From Enterobacteriaceae bacterium B14 (GTDB taxonomy: Bacteria > Pseudomonadota > Gammaproteobacteria > Enterobacterales > Enterobacteriaceae), in the NCBI GenBank assembly GCA_000307305.1, contig DF158883.1, positions 186,001-250,000 on the forward strand: 64,000 nucleotides of DNA. The letters run 5' to 3'. Positions 20,035 through 29,315 of the stretch are shown here, one piece after another. A model generated the notes under the pieces. That model was not told the origin of the DNA. It ran no database searches and saw only the letters and a program-made list of their open reading frames with translations. Both the position numbers and the translations under genes were made by a program. How positions within the stretch are numbered: the stretch's first letter is position 1; every line of letters begins with the position of its first letter.

Positions 20035-20817
20035 ATGACTCATTTACGTATGCCAGCCCTGTTCATCGGACATGGTAGCCCTATGAATGTGCTAGAAGAC
20101 AATCGATATACACAGGCGTGGCGAAAATTGGGTGATACGCTACCTCGCCCTAAAGCAATTCTGGCGGTTTCTGCTCATTGGTACACCCGAGGTACGGCAG
20201 TCACTGCGATGGAAAATCCAAAAACGATCCATGATTTTGGTGGTTTTCCTGATGCACTATATCAACAGGTGTATCCAGCCCTTGGTTCTCCTGCTTTGGC
20301 TAAACGTATTACAGAACAGCTTGCGCCATTAGAGGTCATACAAGATCACGATGATTGGGGGCTGGACCATGGTACGTGGGGCGTCTTGATCAAGATGTAT
20401 CCTGATGCCGATATCCCCGTTGTTCAACTCAGCATTGATGGTACTCAGCCCGCTGCATTTCACTATGAGCTCGGTAAAAAGCTTGCCGAGTTACGTGATG
20501 AGGGAGTGATGATTGTTGCCAGTGGTAACGTAGTGCATAACCTGCGGAAGATAAAGTGGCAGGGTGAGACATCACCTTATAGCTGGGCGACATCATTCGA
20601 GCAGTTTGTGAAAGAGAATCTAACGTATGGGGGACCAGACCACCCGCTGGTTAACTTTATGGCGCAGGAAGGGGCTATCGAGGCCTGCCCAACGCCAGAG
20701 CACTACTTACCTTTACTCTATGTATTAGGTGCTTGGAATGGCTCGGAGCCAATAAGTGTACCTGTTGATGGTATCGAGTCTGGTTCGTTGAGTATGTTGA
20801 CGGTGCAGATAGGCTAG
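20035..20817 (+). CDS. ygiD: 4,5-DOPA-extradiol-dioxygenase YgiD
   Basis: LigB-superfamily extradiol dioxygenase. E. coli YgiD cleaves L-DOPA in vitro and binds zinc in crystals; the natural substrate is uncertain. The start at 20035 follows AGGAGA at 8 nt, giving 260 residues beginning MTHLRMPALFIGHGSPMNV. The metal-site segments FIGHGSPM, SAHWYTRG and ASGNVVHN are present. It ends in the usual SGSLSMLTVQIG. It is convergent with ygiC, with a perfect 8-bp hairpin between. Confidence 0.92.
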   Translation: MTHLRMPALFIGHGSPMNVLEDNRYTQAWRKLGDTLPRPKAILAVSAHWYTRGTAVTAMENPKTIHDFGGFPDALYQQVYPALGSPALAKRITEQLAPLEVIQDHDDWGLDHGTWGVLIKMYPDADIPVVQLSIDGTQPAAFHYELGKKLAELRDEGVMIVASGNVVHNLRKIKWQGETSPYSWATSFEQFVKENLTYGGPDHPLVNFMAQEGAIEACPTPEHYLPLLYVLGAWNGSEPISVPVDGIESGSLSMLTVQIG

Positions 20818-20824
20818 ATGATAA

Positions 20825-20851
20825 GCGCTCTGTGGTTTCCCTTCAGAGCGC
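20825..20851. terminator. Hairpin between convergent ygiD and ygiC
   Basis: GCGCTCTG and CAGAGCGC form a perfect 8-bp stem with an 11-nt loop. No strong U-run follows on either strand. Confidence 0.45.
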
Positions 20852-20863
20852 ATATTGTTCACT

Positions 20864-22024
20864 CTAATCTAGAATGATGTGCGGGTAGAAGCGCGACAGA
20901 TCTTGGGTGATCTTGCTGTGGTCTTCACGCAGGCATATTCCGGCAGATTTATCGTTAACTAGCCAGCTTCCGACGAGTGTGTAGCTATCGTTGAACATAG
21001 GAAGGGGGTGGAATTGTTGAATAATCATCCCTTCTTCACCGTATGGCCCATCGACGCTTTCTACTTCTTTACCATTTTCCACAATCTGAATATTGGCCCC
21101 TTCACGCGAGAAGAGCGGCTTTTTCACATAGTGAGTCAGCTCTGGGTGAGCCTCATCGGCAAAGTAAGCGGGGAGTAGGTTAGGGTGATTGGGGAACATT
21201 TCCCATAACATAGGCAGTAATGCTTTGTTAGAGATAATGCTTTTCCATGCAGGTTCTAACCAGCGAACACCCGCATCTTCCAGTTTAGTCGAGAAGATTT
21301 CACGCAGCATGAACTCCCAAGGGTAGAGTTTGAACAGATTACTAATCACCTGATTTTGCAGGTCGGTGAACTGGCCTCTTTCGCCCAAACCAATCTCTTC
21401 AATAAACAGGAAATCATTCGCTAACCCTGCTTCATTAGCGCAGTCTTGTAAATATTGCACTGTCCCACGATCTTCTTCTGTGTCTTCACAACAGGCAAAA
21501 TGCAGCCAACTGAAACCGTGCTGCTCTTTCAACTCAACAAAACGTTCAATGATTTTATCCTGAAGGCTGTTGAACTGATCAGCATTGGCTGGCAGCTGGC
21601 CAGACTCCATTTGGTCTTCTAGCCATATCCACTGGAAAAATGCAGACTCATACAGTGAAGTCGGTGTGTCTGCATTATTTTCAAGCATTTTGGGCGGGTT
21701 TTTACCGTCATAGGCAAAATCCAGACGTGAATAGAGGGAAGGTTGATTGGTCTTCCATGAGCTGCGTACAAATTCCCATGTGTGTTTAGGAATCTGGAAT
21801 TTTGCGAGCAGCGCATCGCTATTGACGACTTTTTCAACAACCTGCAAGCACATCTGATGCAACTCTTCCGTTGCCTCTTCCAATTCTTCTACCTGCGCTG
21901 AGGTGAATTGATAATAGGCATCTTCACACCAGTAGGGTTCGCCATACATGGTATGGAAGTTGAAACCGAACTCCGTTGCCTTTTCTTGCCAGTCAGGGCG
22001 TTCAGTAATATTTTGTCGAATCAT
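20864..22024 (-). CDS. ygiC: ATP-grasp amide ligase YgiC (glutathionylspermidine synthase-like)
   Basis: ATP-grasp protein of 386 residues, the same length as E. coli YgiC, similar to the synthetase half of glutathionylspermidine synthase. Whether it makes glutathionylspermidine is unproven, because the amidase half is absent. Recognisable segments are [51 protein letters not shown] (ATP-grasp loop) and [17 protein letters not shown]. It lies 5 bp downstream of ygiB on the same strand, so the two form an operon, as in E. coli. Confidence 0.92.
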   Translation of the reverse strand: MIRQNITERPDWQEKATEFGFNFHTMYGEPYWCEDAYYQFTSAQVEELEEATEELHQMCLQVVEKVVNSDALLAKFQIPKHTWEFVRSSWKTNQPSLYSRLDFAYDGKNPPKMLENNADTPTSLYESAFFQWIWLEDQMESGQLPANADQFNSLQDKIIERFVELKEQHGFSWLHFACCEDTEEDRGTVQYLQDCANEAGLANDFLFIEEIGLGERGQFTDLQNQVISNLFKLYPWEFMLREIFSTKLEDAGVRWLEPAWKSIISNKALLPMLWEMFPNHPNLLPAYFADEAHPELTHYVKKPLFSREGANIQIVENGKEVESVDGPYGEEGMIIQQFHPLPMFNDSYTLVGSWLVNDKSAGICLREDHSKITQDLSRFYPHIILD

Positions 22025-22029
22025 TCTAC

Positions 22030-22704
22030 TTAGCCGCCGTAGCTGCGTGAGCTAGAGGAAGAACTTGAACGGGATGATGTCGCTTGGCTACGGGCCAGCG
22101 CATTTTGTTTCGCAACGCTTTCACCAAATCCACCGCGGGTTGTGGTTGTTGTCGTTGCTGGCTTTGGTGCCATTGCTTTTGGATCTACCGTTGTTGTACG
22201 GCCGTAGGTCGCAGAACCATAATTACGACCGGAAGCATCCACAAATTTACCATTCATTGGGCTGGTGGCTGATTTGGAGGTGAACAGTGGCTGAGACATA
22301 CCACCACCCATCATACGGCCCATCATATAACCTGCCATTAGTGGCATCCAAGAGCCGCCGCTGTGGGCTGTTTGGTTTGATGTTTCGCTCTGGTTTGCTT
22401 CTGGCACACTGGCGCACTGCGCTTCACCAAATTCCGCGACACAGTCTTCTTTAGTCGCGTATTTAGGTGCGGTTTTAACGGCTTCTTTAAGCGCTTGCTG
22501 GTATGCCGTGGTGCACTGATCTTTCATTGAGGGATTGGCGCTAGAGCAATCATCCGCATTTTGATACATGGTGACAGTTTGGTCTGCTTCTTCGCAGCCA
22601 GACAGGGTAAAGACGGCACTAATAGCCAGTGCAATAGGGGCAAGGCGGTAGGTTTGCCAAGATTTACGGAAAGCGTCTTTATTGATGTGTTTGGTTCGTT
22701 TCAT
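22030..22704 (-). CDS. ygiB: YgiB lipoprotein (DUF1190/UPF0441)
   Basis: Predicted lipoprotein of 224 residues with unknown function. A basic N-terminus is followed by a hydrophobic stretch ([16 protein letters not shown]) ending in a lipobox with Cys near residue 36. Four more Cys follow in the next 60 residues ([27 protein letters not shown]). A Gly/Met-rich segment ([17 protein letters not shown]) and a Ser/Thr-rich end complete it. It starts behind AGGAAG. Pairing with ygiC suggests a shared, unknown envelope role. Confidence 0.92.
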   Translation of the reverse strand: MKRTKHINKDAFRKSWQTYRLAPIALAISAVFTLSGCEEADQTVTMYQNADDCSSANPSMKDQCTTAYQQALKEAVKTAPKYATKEDCVAEFGEAQCASVPEANQSETSNQTAHSGGSWMPLMAGYMMGRMMGGGMSQPLFTSKSATSPMNGKFVDASGRNYGSATYGRTTTVDPKAMAPKPATTTTTTRGGFGESVAKQNALARSQATSSRSSSSSSSRSYGG

Positions 22705-22870
22705 CGTTATCTTCCTAATTTTTTTAGCATTAAGCTGAATAGTCGAGAGTTATATACCTGTTAGAATAGGATAAAGAGACTTAAAATCAAAGTGGAGATC
22801 GTATTTATTGAGCTAATCAGATGATTCTGCGCGGCATCTCTATTTTATGAAGAATAACGACTGGGAAGAA

Positions 22871-22900
22871 TAGAAAAAGGCGATGTTACCATCGCCTTTT
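22871..22900 (-). terminator. Terminator after tolC
   Basis: AAAAGGCGAT and ATCGCCTTTT form a perfect 10-bp stem with a 6-nt loop; on the minus strand it ends in a run of five T. It is 28 bp beyond the tolC stop. Confidence 0.85.
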
Positions 22901-22927
22901 AAAGGATACTCTGCAAAAAAATTAATT

Positions 22928-24298
22928 TTAATAGCGGGGTGTCGTTGGTTGCAGGTTAGATATTTCTACTTGAGTAGAAATGGCTGCTCCCAGGTCATTG
23001 TTTAGCGTTTGCAGATCTGCCTGATTCAGTGAACCTAATGCAGATTTGATATTCAGCAGGCTGACCAGATAGTCATAGCGTGAGCCGGATAGCTGCTGCT
23101 TCGCATTATAGAGCGTGGTAGTTGCACTCAATACATCAACAATTGTACGAGTACCTACTTGATAACCTGCTTCTGTGGCATCGAGAGAACTTTGTGCCGA
23201 AACAACGGATTGTTTCAGGGCATCAATGGCACTGATAGATGCATTCGTATTGTTGTAAGAGGTGCGAACCAAATTGACAACTTGACGGTGCGTGCTTTCT
23301 AACTGTTCACTTGAACCAACAAAGTTATATTGAGCTTGTTTTACCTGTGATGTCGTCACACCGCCACTGTATAACGGCATACTTAGGTTAACACCGACAG
23401 TGTTATTGCCGCTTACTGTGTTGCCAGAAATGCTGGTCGAAGAGTTATTCTTGTTATCTGTATCGCTTAAACTGGTTGAAGCGGTTAATCCAACCGTTGG
23501 CATATGGCCTGTTTGGGCTAATCTGATTTGCTCACGAGCAACATCTTGGTTTAAACGAGCGGCCAACAAATCAAGGTTACGGCCTTCAGCTTCTTTCAGC
23601 AGTTCATTAATTCTTCCCTGAGACTTGGTTTTAAAACGATCGATGTTAAGCGCATTCAATTCGGAATAGTACATTCCACTCACTTGGCGCAGATTTTCCA
23701 AGGCATTATTCAGGTTATTGCGGGCAGTCACTTCACTCGCGATAACTTGATCGTATTGTGCTCTGGCGTTTTGAACATCAGTGATCGCAACCAAACCCAC
23801 GTTAAATTGTTGGGTGACTTGATCTAATGTTTGATAAAGGAACGTCTTTTGTGCTTGGGTATACTCTAATGTGTCAATAGCACGCAAAACGTTAAAATAC
23901 GCCGTTGCTGTATTGAGAATCAAAGTCTGCTCAGCAGATTGGAACGTGACATCCTGAATACCTGCGGCTTGCTCGGTCAGGGAAAGCTGACGCCATTTTG
24001 ACATATCAAAAATGGTTTGGGTCAGTTGCAGTGAGCCACTTGTCGAATTCGTTTTGGAATCGTTATCACGATAGCCACGATTTATGGCGTAATCAGCCCC
24101 TAAACCTAATTGGGGGAGAAGACTACCGCGTGACTCATTAATTTTTTCGAAGGCTGAGTCGCGGTCGGCTGCCGATTTACGTAAGTCAGGGTTGCTTTCC
24201 TTAGCCTGCTGATAGACCTGAAGTAAGTTTTCAGCGTGGCCAAAGATACTGACACCGCCTAGGCTCAGTCCGATAAGAAGGGGGAGCAATTTCTTCAT
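22928..24298 (-). CDS. tolC: Outer membrane channel protein TolC
   Basis: Trimeric outer-membrane channel tunnel used by multidrug efflux pumps (AcrAB, MacAB, Emr) and type I secretion. The start at 24298 follows AAGGA at 6 nt and gives 456 residues. A Sec signal peptide ends near residue 22 (HAEN). The two repeats of the OEP fold are seen, each with a coiled-coil hairpin (for example RFxVGLVAITDVQNARA-type and YQVGTRTIVDVLSATTTLY segments). The protein ends soon after the second repeat (ISNLQPTTPRY) and lacks the Pro/Ser/Thr-rich tail that extends E. coli TolC to 493 residues. That tail is dispensable in E. coli. Confidence 0.96.
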   Translation of the reverse strand: MKKLLPLLIGLSLGGVSIFGHAENLLQVYQQAKESNPDLRKSAADRDSAFEKINESRGSLLPQLGLGADYAINRGYRDNDSKTNSTSGSLQLTQTIFDMSKWRQLSLTEQAAGIQDVTFQSAEQTLILNTATAYFNVLRAIDTLEYTQAQKTFLYQTLDQVTQQFNVGLVAITDVQNARAQYDQVIASEVTARNNLNNALENLRQVSGMYYSELNALNIDRFKTKSQGRINELLKEAEGRNLDLLAARLNQDVAREQIRLAQTGHMPTVGLTASTSLSDTDNKNNSSTSISGNTVSGNNTVGVNLSMPLYSGGVTTSQVKQAQYNFVGSSEQLESTHRQVVNLVRTSYNNTNASISAIDALKQSVVSAQSSLDATEAGYQVGTRTIVDVLSATTTLYNAKQQLSGSRYDYLVSLLNIKSALGSLNQADLQTLNNDLGAAISTQVEISNLQPTTPRY

Positions 24299-24612
24299 TG
24301 GCATTCCTTGTTGTGCGACAATATTTCACTTATATCGCTATCAATAATCATATAATGGTCGATTCTAGCAGAGTATAACAATGAGAAAAGGTAGCAGAGT
24401 GTGCCATCGCTGTTTTATTTTGTTGTGCCGTCGTTAAAAGTCATAAAATTGTCCCCTTTAATGTGCTTGAATAGCATCTGCACTATATATCCAAAGCCCA
24501 TATATCCAAAATTAAGATATCAGCAATGTTGACGTTACGTTACGAACATCGCCAATACATGCACTCTTAAGTGTGTATGACGGATATGTCCAATAACCAA
24601 GGAGAATATGAT
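24299..24612. other. Divergent promoter region of tolC and nudF
   Basis: This 314-bp gap separates divergent tolC and nudF and must hold both promoters. The only structured feature seen is a direct repeat of ATATATCCAAA at 24485-24495 and 24500-24510. No convincing marbox, PhoP or BaeR site was recognised by eye. No coding frame with a ribosome binding site was found. Confidence 0.4.
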
Positions 24613-25263
24613 ATGAGCTCATCCCAGCCGTCACCTATTACATTTGATGCAAAAGATGTTGAAATGATAGCCAGAGAGCCTTTATATAAAGGGTTCTTTT
24701 CGCTCGTTCGTTACCGTTTTCGTCATCGGCTATTCGATGGTGGTATGAGCAGTGAAGTGTGCAGAGAAATTTTTGAGCGTGGTCATGCTGTAGCGCTTCT
24801 TCCTTATGATGCAAAACACGATAGCGTGGTGTTGGTCGAACAGTTACGTATTGCCGCATTAGATACCAGCACCTCCCCTTGGCTTTTAGAGCTTGTCGCT
24901 GGGATTATTGAACCCGGTGAATCGACCGAAGAGGTTGCCCGCAGAGAGGCCCAGGAAGAAGCAGGTATTGACGTTGGCCGCTGCAAACCCATTACTCGCT
25001 ATTTAGCAAGCCCAGGTGGAACCAGTGAGCGTTTATCGGTTATGGTGGGTGAGGTTGACTCTTCTACGGCAAAAGGTATCCATGGCCTTGCCGAAGAGAA
25101 TGAAGATATTCGTGTACATGTGGTGAGCCGGGAGCAGGCTTACCGTTGGGTCGAGGAAGGCGTAATTGATAATGCGGCGTCGATTATTGCTTTGCAGTGG
25201 CTACAGTTAAATCATGTTGCTCTACGCCAAGAATGGCAAGCAACGGTGAATGAAACCAAATAA
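24613..25263 (+). CDS. nudF: ADP-ribose pyrophosphatase NudF
   Basis: Nudix hydrolase that cleaves ADP-ribose to AMP and ribose-5-phosphate. The start at 24613 follows AAGGAG at 8 nt, giving 216 residues. The Nudix box is complete: [20 protein letters not shown] followed by AGI, near residues 97-119. The segments [19 protein letters not shown] and [18 protein letters not shown] are typical of NudF. Its stop codon overlaps the yqiB start by one base, making it the first gene of a nudF-yqiB-cpdA-yqiA cluster that continues toward parE. Confidence 0.96.
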   Translation: MSSSQPSPITFDAKDVEMIAREPLYKGFFSLVRYRFRHRLFDGGMSSEVCREIFERGHAVALLPYDAKHDSVVLVEQLRIAALDTSTSPWLLELVAGIIEPGESTEEVARREAQEEAGIDVGRCKPITRYLASPGGTSERLSVMVGEVDSSTAKGIHGLAEENEDIRVHVVSREQAYRWVEEGVIDNAASIIALQWLQLNHVALRQEWQATVNETK

Positions 25264-25685
25264 TGAAACGTTATAATCTGGATTTCCCGGCAATGATGAG
25301 GTTATGCGAGACGAATTATGCTCAGCTGAACCGGTTGTTACCAAGAGAGGATACTGTAGGGAATCATATAGATATTCAAGTCGTTAGCACGCTATACAGA
25401 TTAACGATTATTGAATCTACCCGTTATACTACATTGGTTAGGATTCAACAGATGGCTCCCCGTGTGAGCTACTGGAGTCTCCCTACATTAGATATCAGGT
25501 TATATCACGATGCACTTGTTGCGGAAGTGTGTGCCAGCCAGCAGATCTATCGCTTCAAAGCACGTTATGATTACCCAAACCCAAAATTGCATCAGCGTGA
25601 TGAGAAGCATCAGATAAACCAGTTTCTTGCAGACTGGTTACGTTTTTGTCTGGCGCAAGGCGTGATGGCGGCACCTGCTTATTAG
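25263..25685 (+). CDS. yqiB: YqiB family protein (DUF1249)
   Basis: Cytoplasmic protein of 140 residues of unknown function, conserved in gammaproteobacteria. It begins [22 protein letters not shown] and contains the basic and aromatic motif [20 protein letters not shown]. There is no signal peptide or membrane segment. The start overlaps the nudF stop (TAATG), so translation is probably coupled. It lies in the same order as in E. coli. Confidence 0.93.
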   Translation: MKRYNLDFPAMMRLCETNYAQLNRLLPREDTVGNHIDIQVVSTLYRLTIIESTRYTTLVRIQQMAPRVSYWSLPTLDIRLYHDALVAEVCASQQIYRFKARYDYPNPKLHQRDEKHQINQFLADWLRFCLAQGVMAAPAY

Positions 25686-25780
25686 GCGCTGTGTCACGGG
25701 ATATCAGGATGCAGGAAGCCAGTGTACCCATAACGTGAAAGGGAAGGGTATAAACAGACTTAAGTAACGAAGGAAACCCA

Positions 25781-26608
25781 TTGGAAAGCCTGTTGAATTT
25801 GCCTGTGGCACATGGCAGCACAGTAAGACTCTTACAGATTACAGATACGCATCTATTCGCGACCGCCGAAGAATCGCTATTAGGTATCAATACCTATAAT
25901 AGTTATCATGCCGTCTTACAGTCTATTTTATTACAGCAACACCCTTTCAATTTGGTTGTTGCCACGGGCGATTTAGCCCAAGACCACTCTCTTGAGGCGT
26001 ACCAGCATTTTGCTGAAGGGATCGCTCGCTTACCCGCTCCCTGTGTTTGGCTTCCTGGTAATCATGATTTTCAACCCGCGATGGTAAATGCATTAGCCCA
26101 TTCTGGTATTACGCCTTCTAAGCATGTTTTGATTGGTGACAATTGGCAGCTTATCTTGCTAGATACGCAGGTTTTTGGTGTTCCTCATGGGCAATTAAGC
26201 GACTATCAATTGGAATGGTTGGAGCGATGCCTTGCTCAGTATAGCGATAGAAACACGCTGATATTGATGCATCATCACCCGCTCTCATCGGGTTGTACTT
26301 GGCTGGATCAGCATAATTTACGCAATGCTCATGTGCTTGCTGCTCTCTTGGCTCGTTACCCACGAGTGAGGGCGATTCTGTGTGGTCATATTCATCAAGA
26401 ATTAGATATTGATTGGAACGGTGTTCGTTTACTGGCTTCGCCTTCTACGTGTATCCAGTTCAAACCACATAGCACGAATTTTGCTATTGATGATACTGCA
26501 CCGGGATGGCGTTATATCGACTTACTGCCCGATGGTACGGTTGAAACAGATGTCTTCCGGCTGAGCAATAATGAGTTTTGTCCTGACATGGAGTCAAATG
26601 GTTACTAA
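25781..26608 (+). CDS. cpdA: 3',5'-cyclic-AMP phosphodiesterase CpdA
   Basis: Hydrolyses cAMP to 5'-AMP and so influences CRP-dependent regulation. It has 275 residues, the E. coli length. The calcineurin-like metallophosphoesterase motifs are complete: DTHLF, GDLAQDH, GNHDFQP, MHHHPL and CGHIHQE. The start codon is TTG at 25781, behind AAGGA at 6 nt, and gives the conserved N-terminus [11 protein letters not shown]. Its stop overlaps the start of yqiA by one base. Confidence 0.95.
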   Translation: MESLLNLPVAHGSTVRLLQITDTHLFATAEESLLGINTYNSYHAVLQSILLQQHPFNLVVATGDLAQDHSLEAYQHFAEGIARLPAPCVWLPGNHDFQPAMVNALAHSGITPSKHVLIGDNWQLILLDTQVFGVPHGQLSDYQLEWLERCLAQYSDRNTLILMHHHPLSSGCTWLDQHNLRNAHVLAALLARYPRVRAILCGHIHQELDIDWNGVRLLASPSTCIQFKPHSTNFAIDDTAPGWRYIDLLPDGTVETDVFRLSNNEFCPDMESNGY

Positions 26609-27204
26609 TGGCGACTTTACTGTATTTACATGGTTTTAATAGTGGGCCTAAATCGGCGAAAGCAACGGCTTTTCAGGATTGGCTGAAGGTAACGTATCCC
26701 GATTTGGACATTGTCATCCCTCAACTCCCACCTTATCCCGAGGATGCGGCAGAGATGATGGAGTCATTCGTCCTTGAGCGCTCAGGGGAAACTATGGGGA
26801 TTGTCGGTTCCTCTCTAGGGGGATACTACGCCACTTGGTTATCTCAATGTTTCATGTTGCCAGCCGTTGTCATTAACCCTGCGGTAAAACCCTTTGATCT
26901 GCTTATTGACTACCTTGGTCAAAATGAGAATCCCTACACCGGCCAAAAATATGTGTTAGAGTCTAGCCACGTGTACGACCTGAAAGTGATGCAAGTTGAT
27001 CCATTGGAAGCCCCCGATCTTATCTGGTTATTGCAACAAACGGGAGATGAGCTTCTCGATTATCGTCAGGCGGTCACCTATTACACACACTGCCGTCAAA
27101 CAGTAGAATCTGGTGGCAATCATGGATTTGTCGGTTTTGAGCGTTATTTCGAACCCATTGTGGATTTTTTGGGTTTAACAGCGAACTCGCCTAGTGTCAT
27201 CTAA
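26608..27204 (+). CDS. yqiA: Esterase YqiA
   Basis: Alpha/beta-hydrolase of 198 residues (E. coli 193) with carboxylesterase activity on short acyl substrates in E. coli; the physiological role is unknown. The oxyanion-hole segment [11 protein letters not shown], the nucleophile elbow [11 protein letters not shown] with its Ser near residue 72, and the C-terminal His in SGGNHGF are present. It overlaps cpdA by one base, and a palindromic repeat separates it from parE. Confidence 0.93.
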   Translation: MATLLYLHGFNSGPKSAKATAFQDWLKVTYPDLDIVIPQLPPYPEDAAEMMESFVLERSGETMGIVGSSLGGYYATWLSQCFMLPAVVINPAVKPFDLLIDYLGQNENPYTGQKYVLESSHVYDLKVMQVDPLEAPDLIWLLQQTGDELLDYRQAVTYYTHCRQTVESGGNHGFVGFERYFEPIVDFLGLTANSPSVI

Positions 27205-27230
27205 GTAAATTAAGCTATGATTCTGGGCAA

Positions 27231-27321
27231 TGTACTCGTCATATTTTAAATTGCAGATGCGTTGGTTGTACTTGTTACCCTAGCTGTTTTGTCCTGCAAC
27301 TCGAACTATTGAAAGTATATA
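27231..27321. repeat. Intergenic palindromic element, internally shortened copy
   Basis: A 91-bp relative of the element at 784-910. The left end carries CGTCATATTTTAAATTGCAG followed by ATGCGTTGGTTG, and the right end CCTGCAACTCGAACTATTG followed by AAAGTATATA. The inner section around TATGCTCCCAGAG of the longer copy is missing. It lies between yqiA and parE. Confidence 0.65.
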
Positions 27322-27396
27322 TGTTCCTCTGCTCAGTCCTTTAACTGCTGATCATTTACCAATCATGAATAACTATCCACGAACAATAATCAAACA

Positions 27397-29286
27397 ATGA
27401 CTGAATCCAGCTATAACGCTGATGCCATTGAAGTACTCAGCGGCCTTGAACCAGTGCGTCGTCGTCCGGGAATGTATACCGATACGACACGGCCTAACCA
27501 CTTAGGGCAAGAGGTAATCGATAACAGCGTTGATGAGGCGCTGGCCGGTCACGCTCATCGCCTAGAAGTGATCCTACATCCAGACCAATCCCTTGAAGTC
27601 ATTGATGATGGTCGGGGAATGCCTGTCGATATCCACCCTGAAATGGGGGTGACGGGTATTGAGTTGATCATGTGCCATCTACATGCGGGCGGTAAGTTCT
27701 CCAATAAGAACTATCAGTTCTCGGGTGGTTTGCATGGCGTGGGTATTTCCGTTGTAAACGCCTTGTCGACGCGTGTTGAAGTCACTGTTCGCCGTGATGG
27801 TCAGGTTTACGAAATTGCTTTTGAGAACGGCGATAAGGTGCAAGAACTGACGGTGACGGGCACATGTGGTCGCCGCAATACCGGAACCAGTGTTCATTTC
27901 TGGCCTGATCCAAGCTTCTTCGACTCCCCACGATTCTCCGTTTCTCGTTTAAAGCATCTGCTGAAAGCAAAAGCCGTTTTATGCCCCGGTTTAGAGATTA
28001 TCTTTAAAGATAAAGTAAACAATACTGAGCAGCGCTGGTGCTATCAGGATGGTTTGAAAGACTATTTGATGGAGAGCGTAAACGGCCTTGTCACACTGCC
28101 AGAACGCGCGTTTATCGGTTCAATTCAGGGCGAAACCGATGCCGTGGATTGGGCGTTACTGTGGCTACCAGAGGGCGGTGAGCTGTTAACGGAAAGCTAT
28201 GTCAACCTGATCCCGACATTGCAGGGAGGAACGCATGTTAATGGCCTGCGTCAGGGGCTGCTTGATGCTATGCGTGAGTTCTGTGAATTCCGTAATTTAT
28301 TGCCGCGCGGTGTAAAACTCTCTGCCGATGATATCTGGGAACGCTGCGCTTACGTGCTCTCTGTCAAAATGCAGGAACCGCAGTTTGCTGGGCAAACGAA
28401 AGAACGTCTCTCTTCGCGCCAGTGTGCAGCCTTTGTTTCTGGTGTGGTAAAAGATGCCTTTAGCCTCTGGCTAAACCAGAACGTTCGTGATGCAGAACAG
28501 CTTGCCGAACTGGCAATTTCAAGCGCTCAACGCCGTATGCGTGCAGCGAAGAAAGTCGTGCGTAAAAAGCTAACCAGTGGCCCTGCGCTGCCGGGCAAAT
28601 TGGCGGATTGTACGGCGCAAGACCTTAACCGAACTGAGCTTTTTCTGGTGGAAGGTGACTCTGCAGGCGGATCGGCAAAACAGGCCCGTGACCGCGTATT
28701 CCAAGCGATCATGCCCCTGCGCGGTAAGATCCTTAATACGTGGGAAGTCTCCTCAGATGAAGTTCTCGCCTCTCAAGAAGTGCACGATATCTCCGTTGCT
28801 ATTGGCATTGATCCTGATAGTGATGATTTAAGCCAGCTTCGCTATGGCAAGATCTGCATTCTCGCGGATGCGGACTCCGATGGATTACATATCGCAACTC
28901 TGCTTTGCGCACTCTTTGTTCGCCACTTTGCACCTATGGTGCGTGCAGGGCATGTATATGTGGCAATGCCGCCGCTTTACCGTATCGACTTAGGTAAAGA
29001 GGTGTATTACGCACTGGATGAAGAAGAGAAAGCGGGTGTGTTGGAACAGTTAAAGCGTAAGAAGGGGAAGCCTAATGTCCAACGTTTTAAAGGGCTGGGG
29101 GAGATGAACCCGCTACAGCTACGCGAAACAACGATGGATCCAAATACACGCCGACTAGTACAACTCACGCTGGATGATGATGAGAAGACGATGGCGCTGA
29201 TGGATATGTTGTTAGCGAAGAAGCGTTCTGAAGATCGCCGCAACTGGTTGCAAGATAAAGGCGACCTCGTAGATATTTCGATTTAA
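27397..29286 (+). CDS. parE: DNA topoisomerase IV subunit B
   Basis: ATPase subunit of topoisomerase IV, which decatenates daughter chromosomes and relaxes supercoils. It has 629 residues (E. coli 630). The GHKL ATPase domain shows DNSVDEAL, DDGRGMPVD and GGLHGVGISVVNALS; the TOPRIM domain shows LVEGDSAGGSAKQARDR near residue 412 and DADSDGLHIATL. The quinolone-resistance segment of ParE looks wild type. It is followed after 29 bp by parC on the same strand. Confidence 0.98.
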   Translation: MTESSYNADAIEVLSGLEPVRRRPGMYTDTTRPNHLGQEVIDNSVDEALAGHAHRLEVILHPDQSLEVIDDGRGMPVDIHPEMGVTGIELIMCHLHAGGKFSNKNYQFSGGLHGVGISVVNALSTRVEVTVRRDGQVYEIAFENGDKVQELTVTGTCGRRNTGTSVHFWPDPSFFDSPRFSVSRLKHLLKAKAVLCPGLEIIFKDKVNNTEQRWCYQDGLKDYLMESVNGLVTLPERAFIGSIQGETDAVDWALLWLPEGGELLTESYVNLIPTLQGGTHVNGLRQGLLDAMREFCEFRNLLPRGVKLSADDIWERCAYVLSVKMQEPQFAGQTKERLSSRQCAAFVSGVVKDAFSLWLNQNVRDAEQLAELAISSAQRRMRAAKKVVRKKLTSGPALPGKLADCTAQDLNRTELFLVEGDSAGGSAKQARDRVFQAIMPLRGKILNTWEVSSDEVLASQEVHDISVAIGIDPDSDDLSQLRYGKICILADADSDGLHIATLLCALFVRHFAPMVRAGHVYVAMPPLYRIDLGKEVYYALDEEEKAGVLEQLKRKKGKPNVQRFKGLGEMNPLQLRETTMDPNTRRLVQLTLDDDEKTMALMDMLLAKKRSEDRRNWLQDKGDLVDISI

Positions 29287-29315
29287 CTTCAGCCGGCTGA
29301 GGAAAGAGTATTTAT

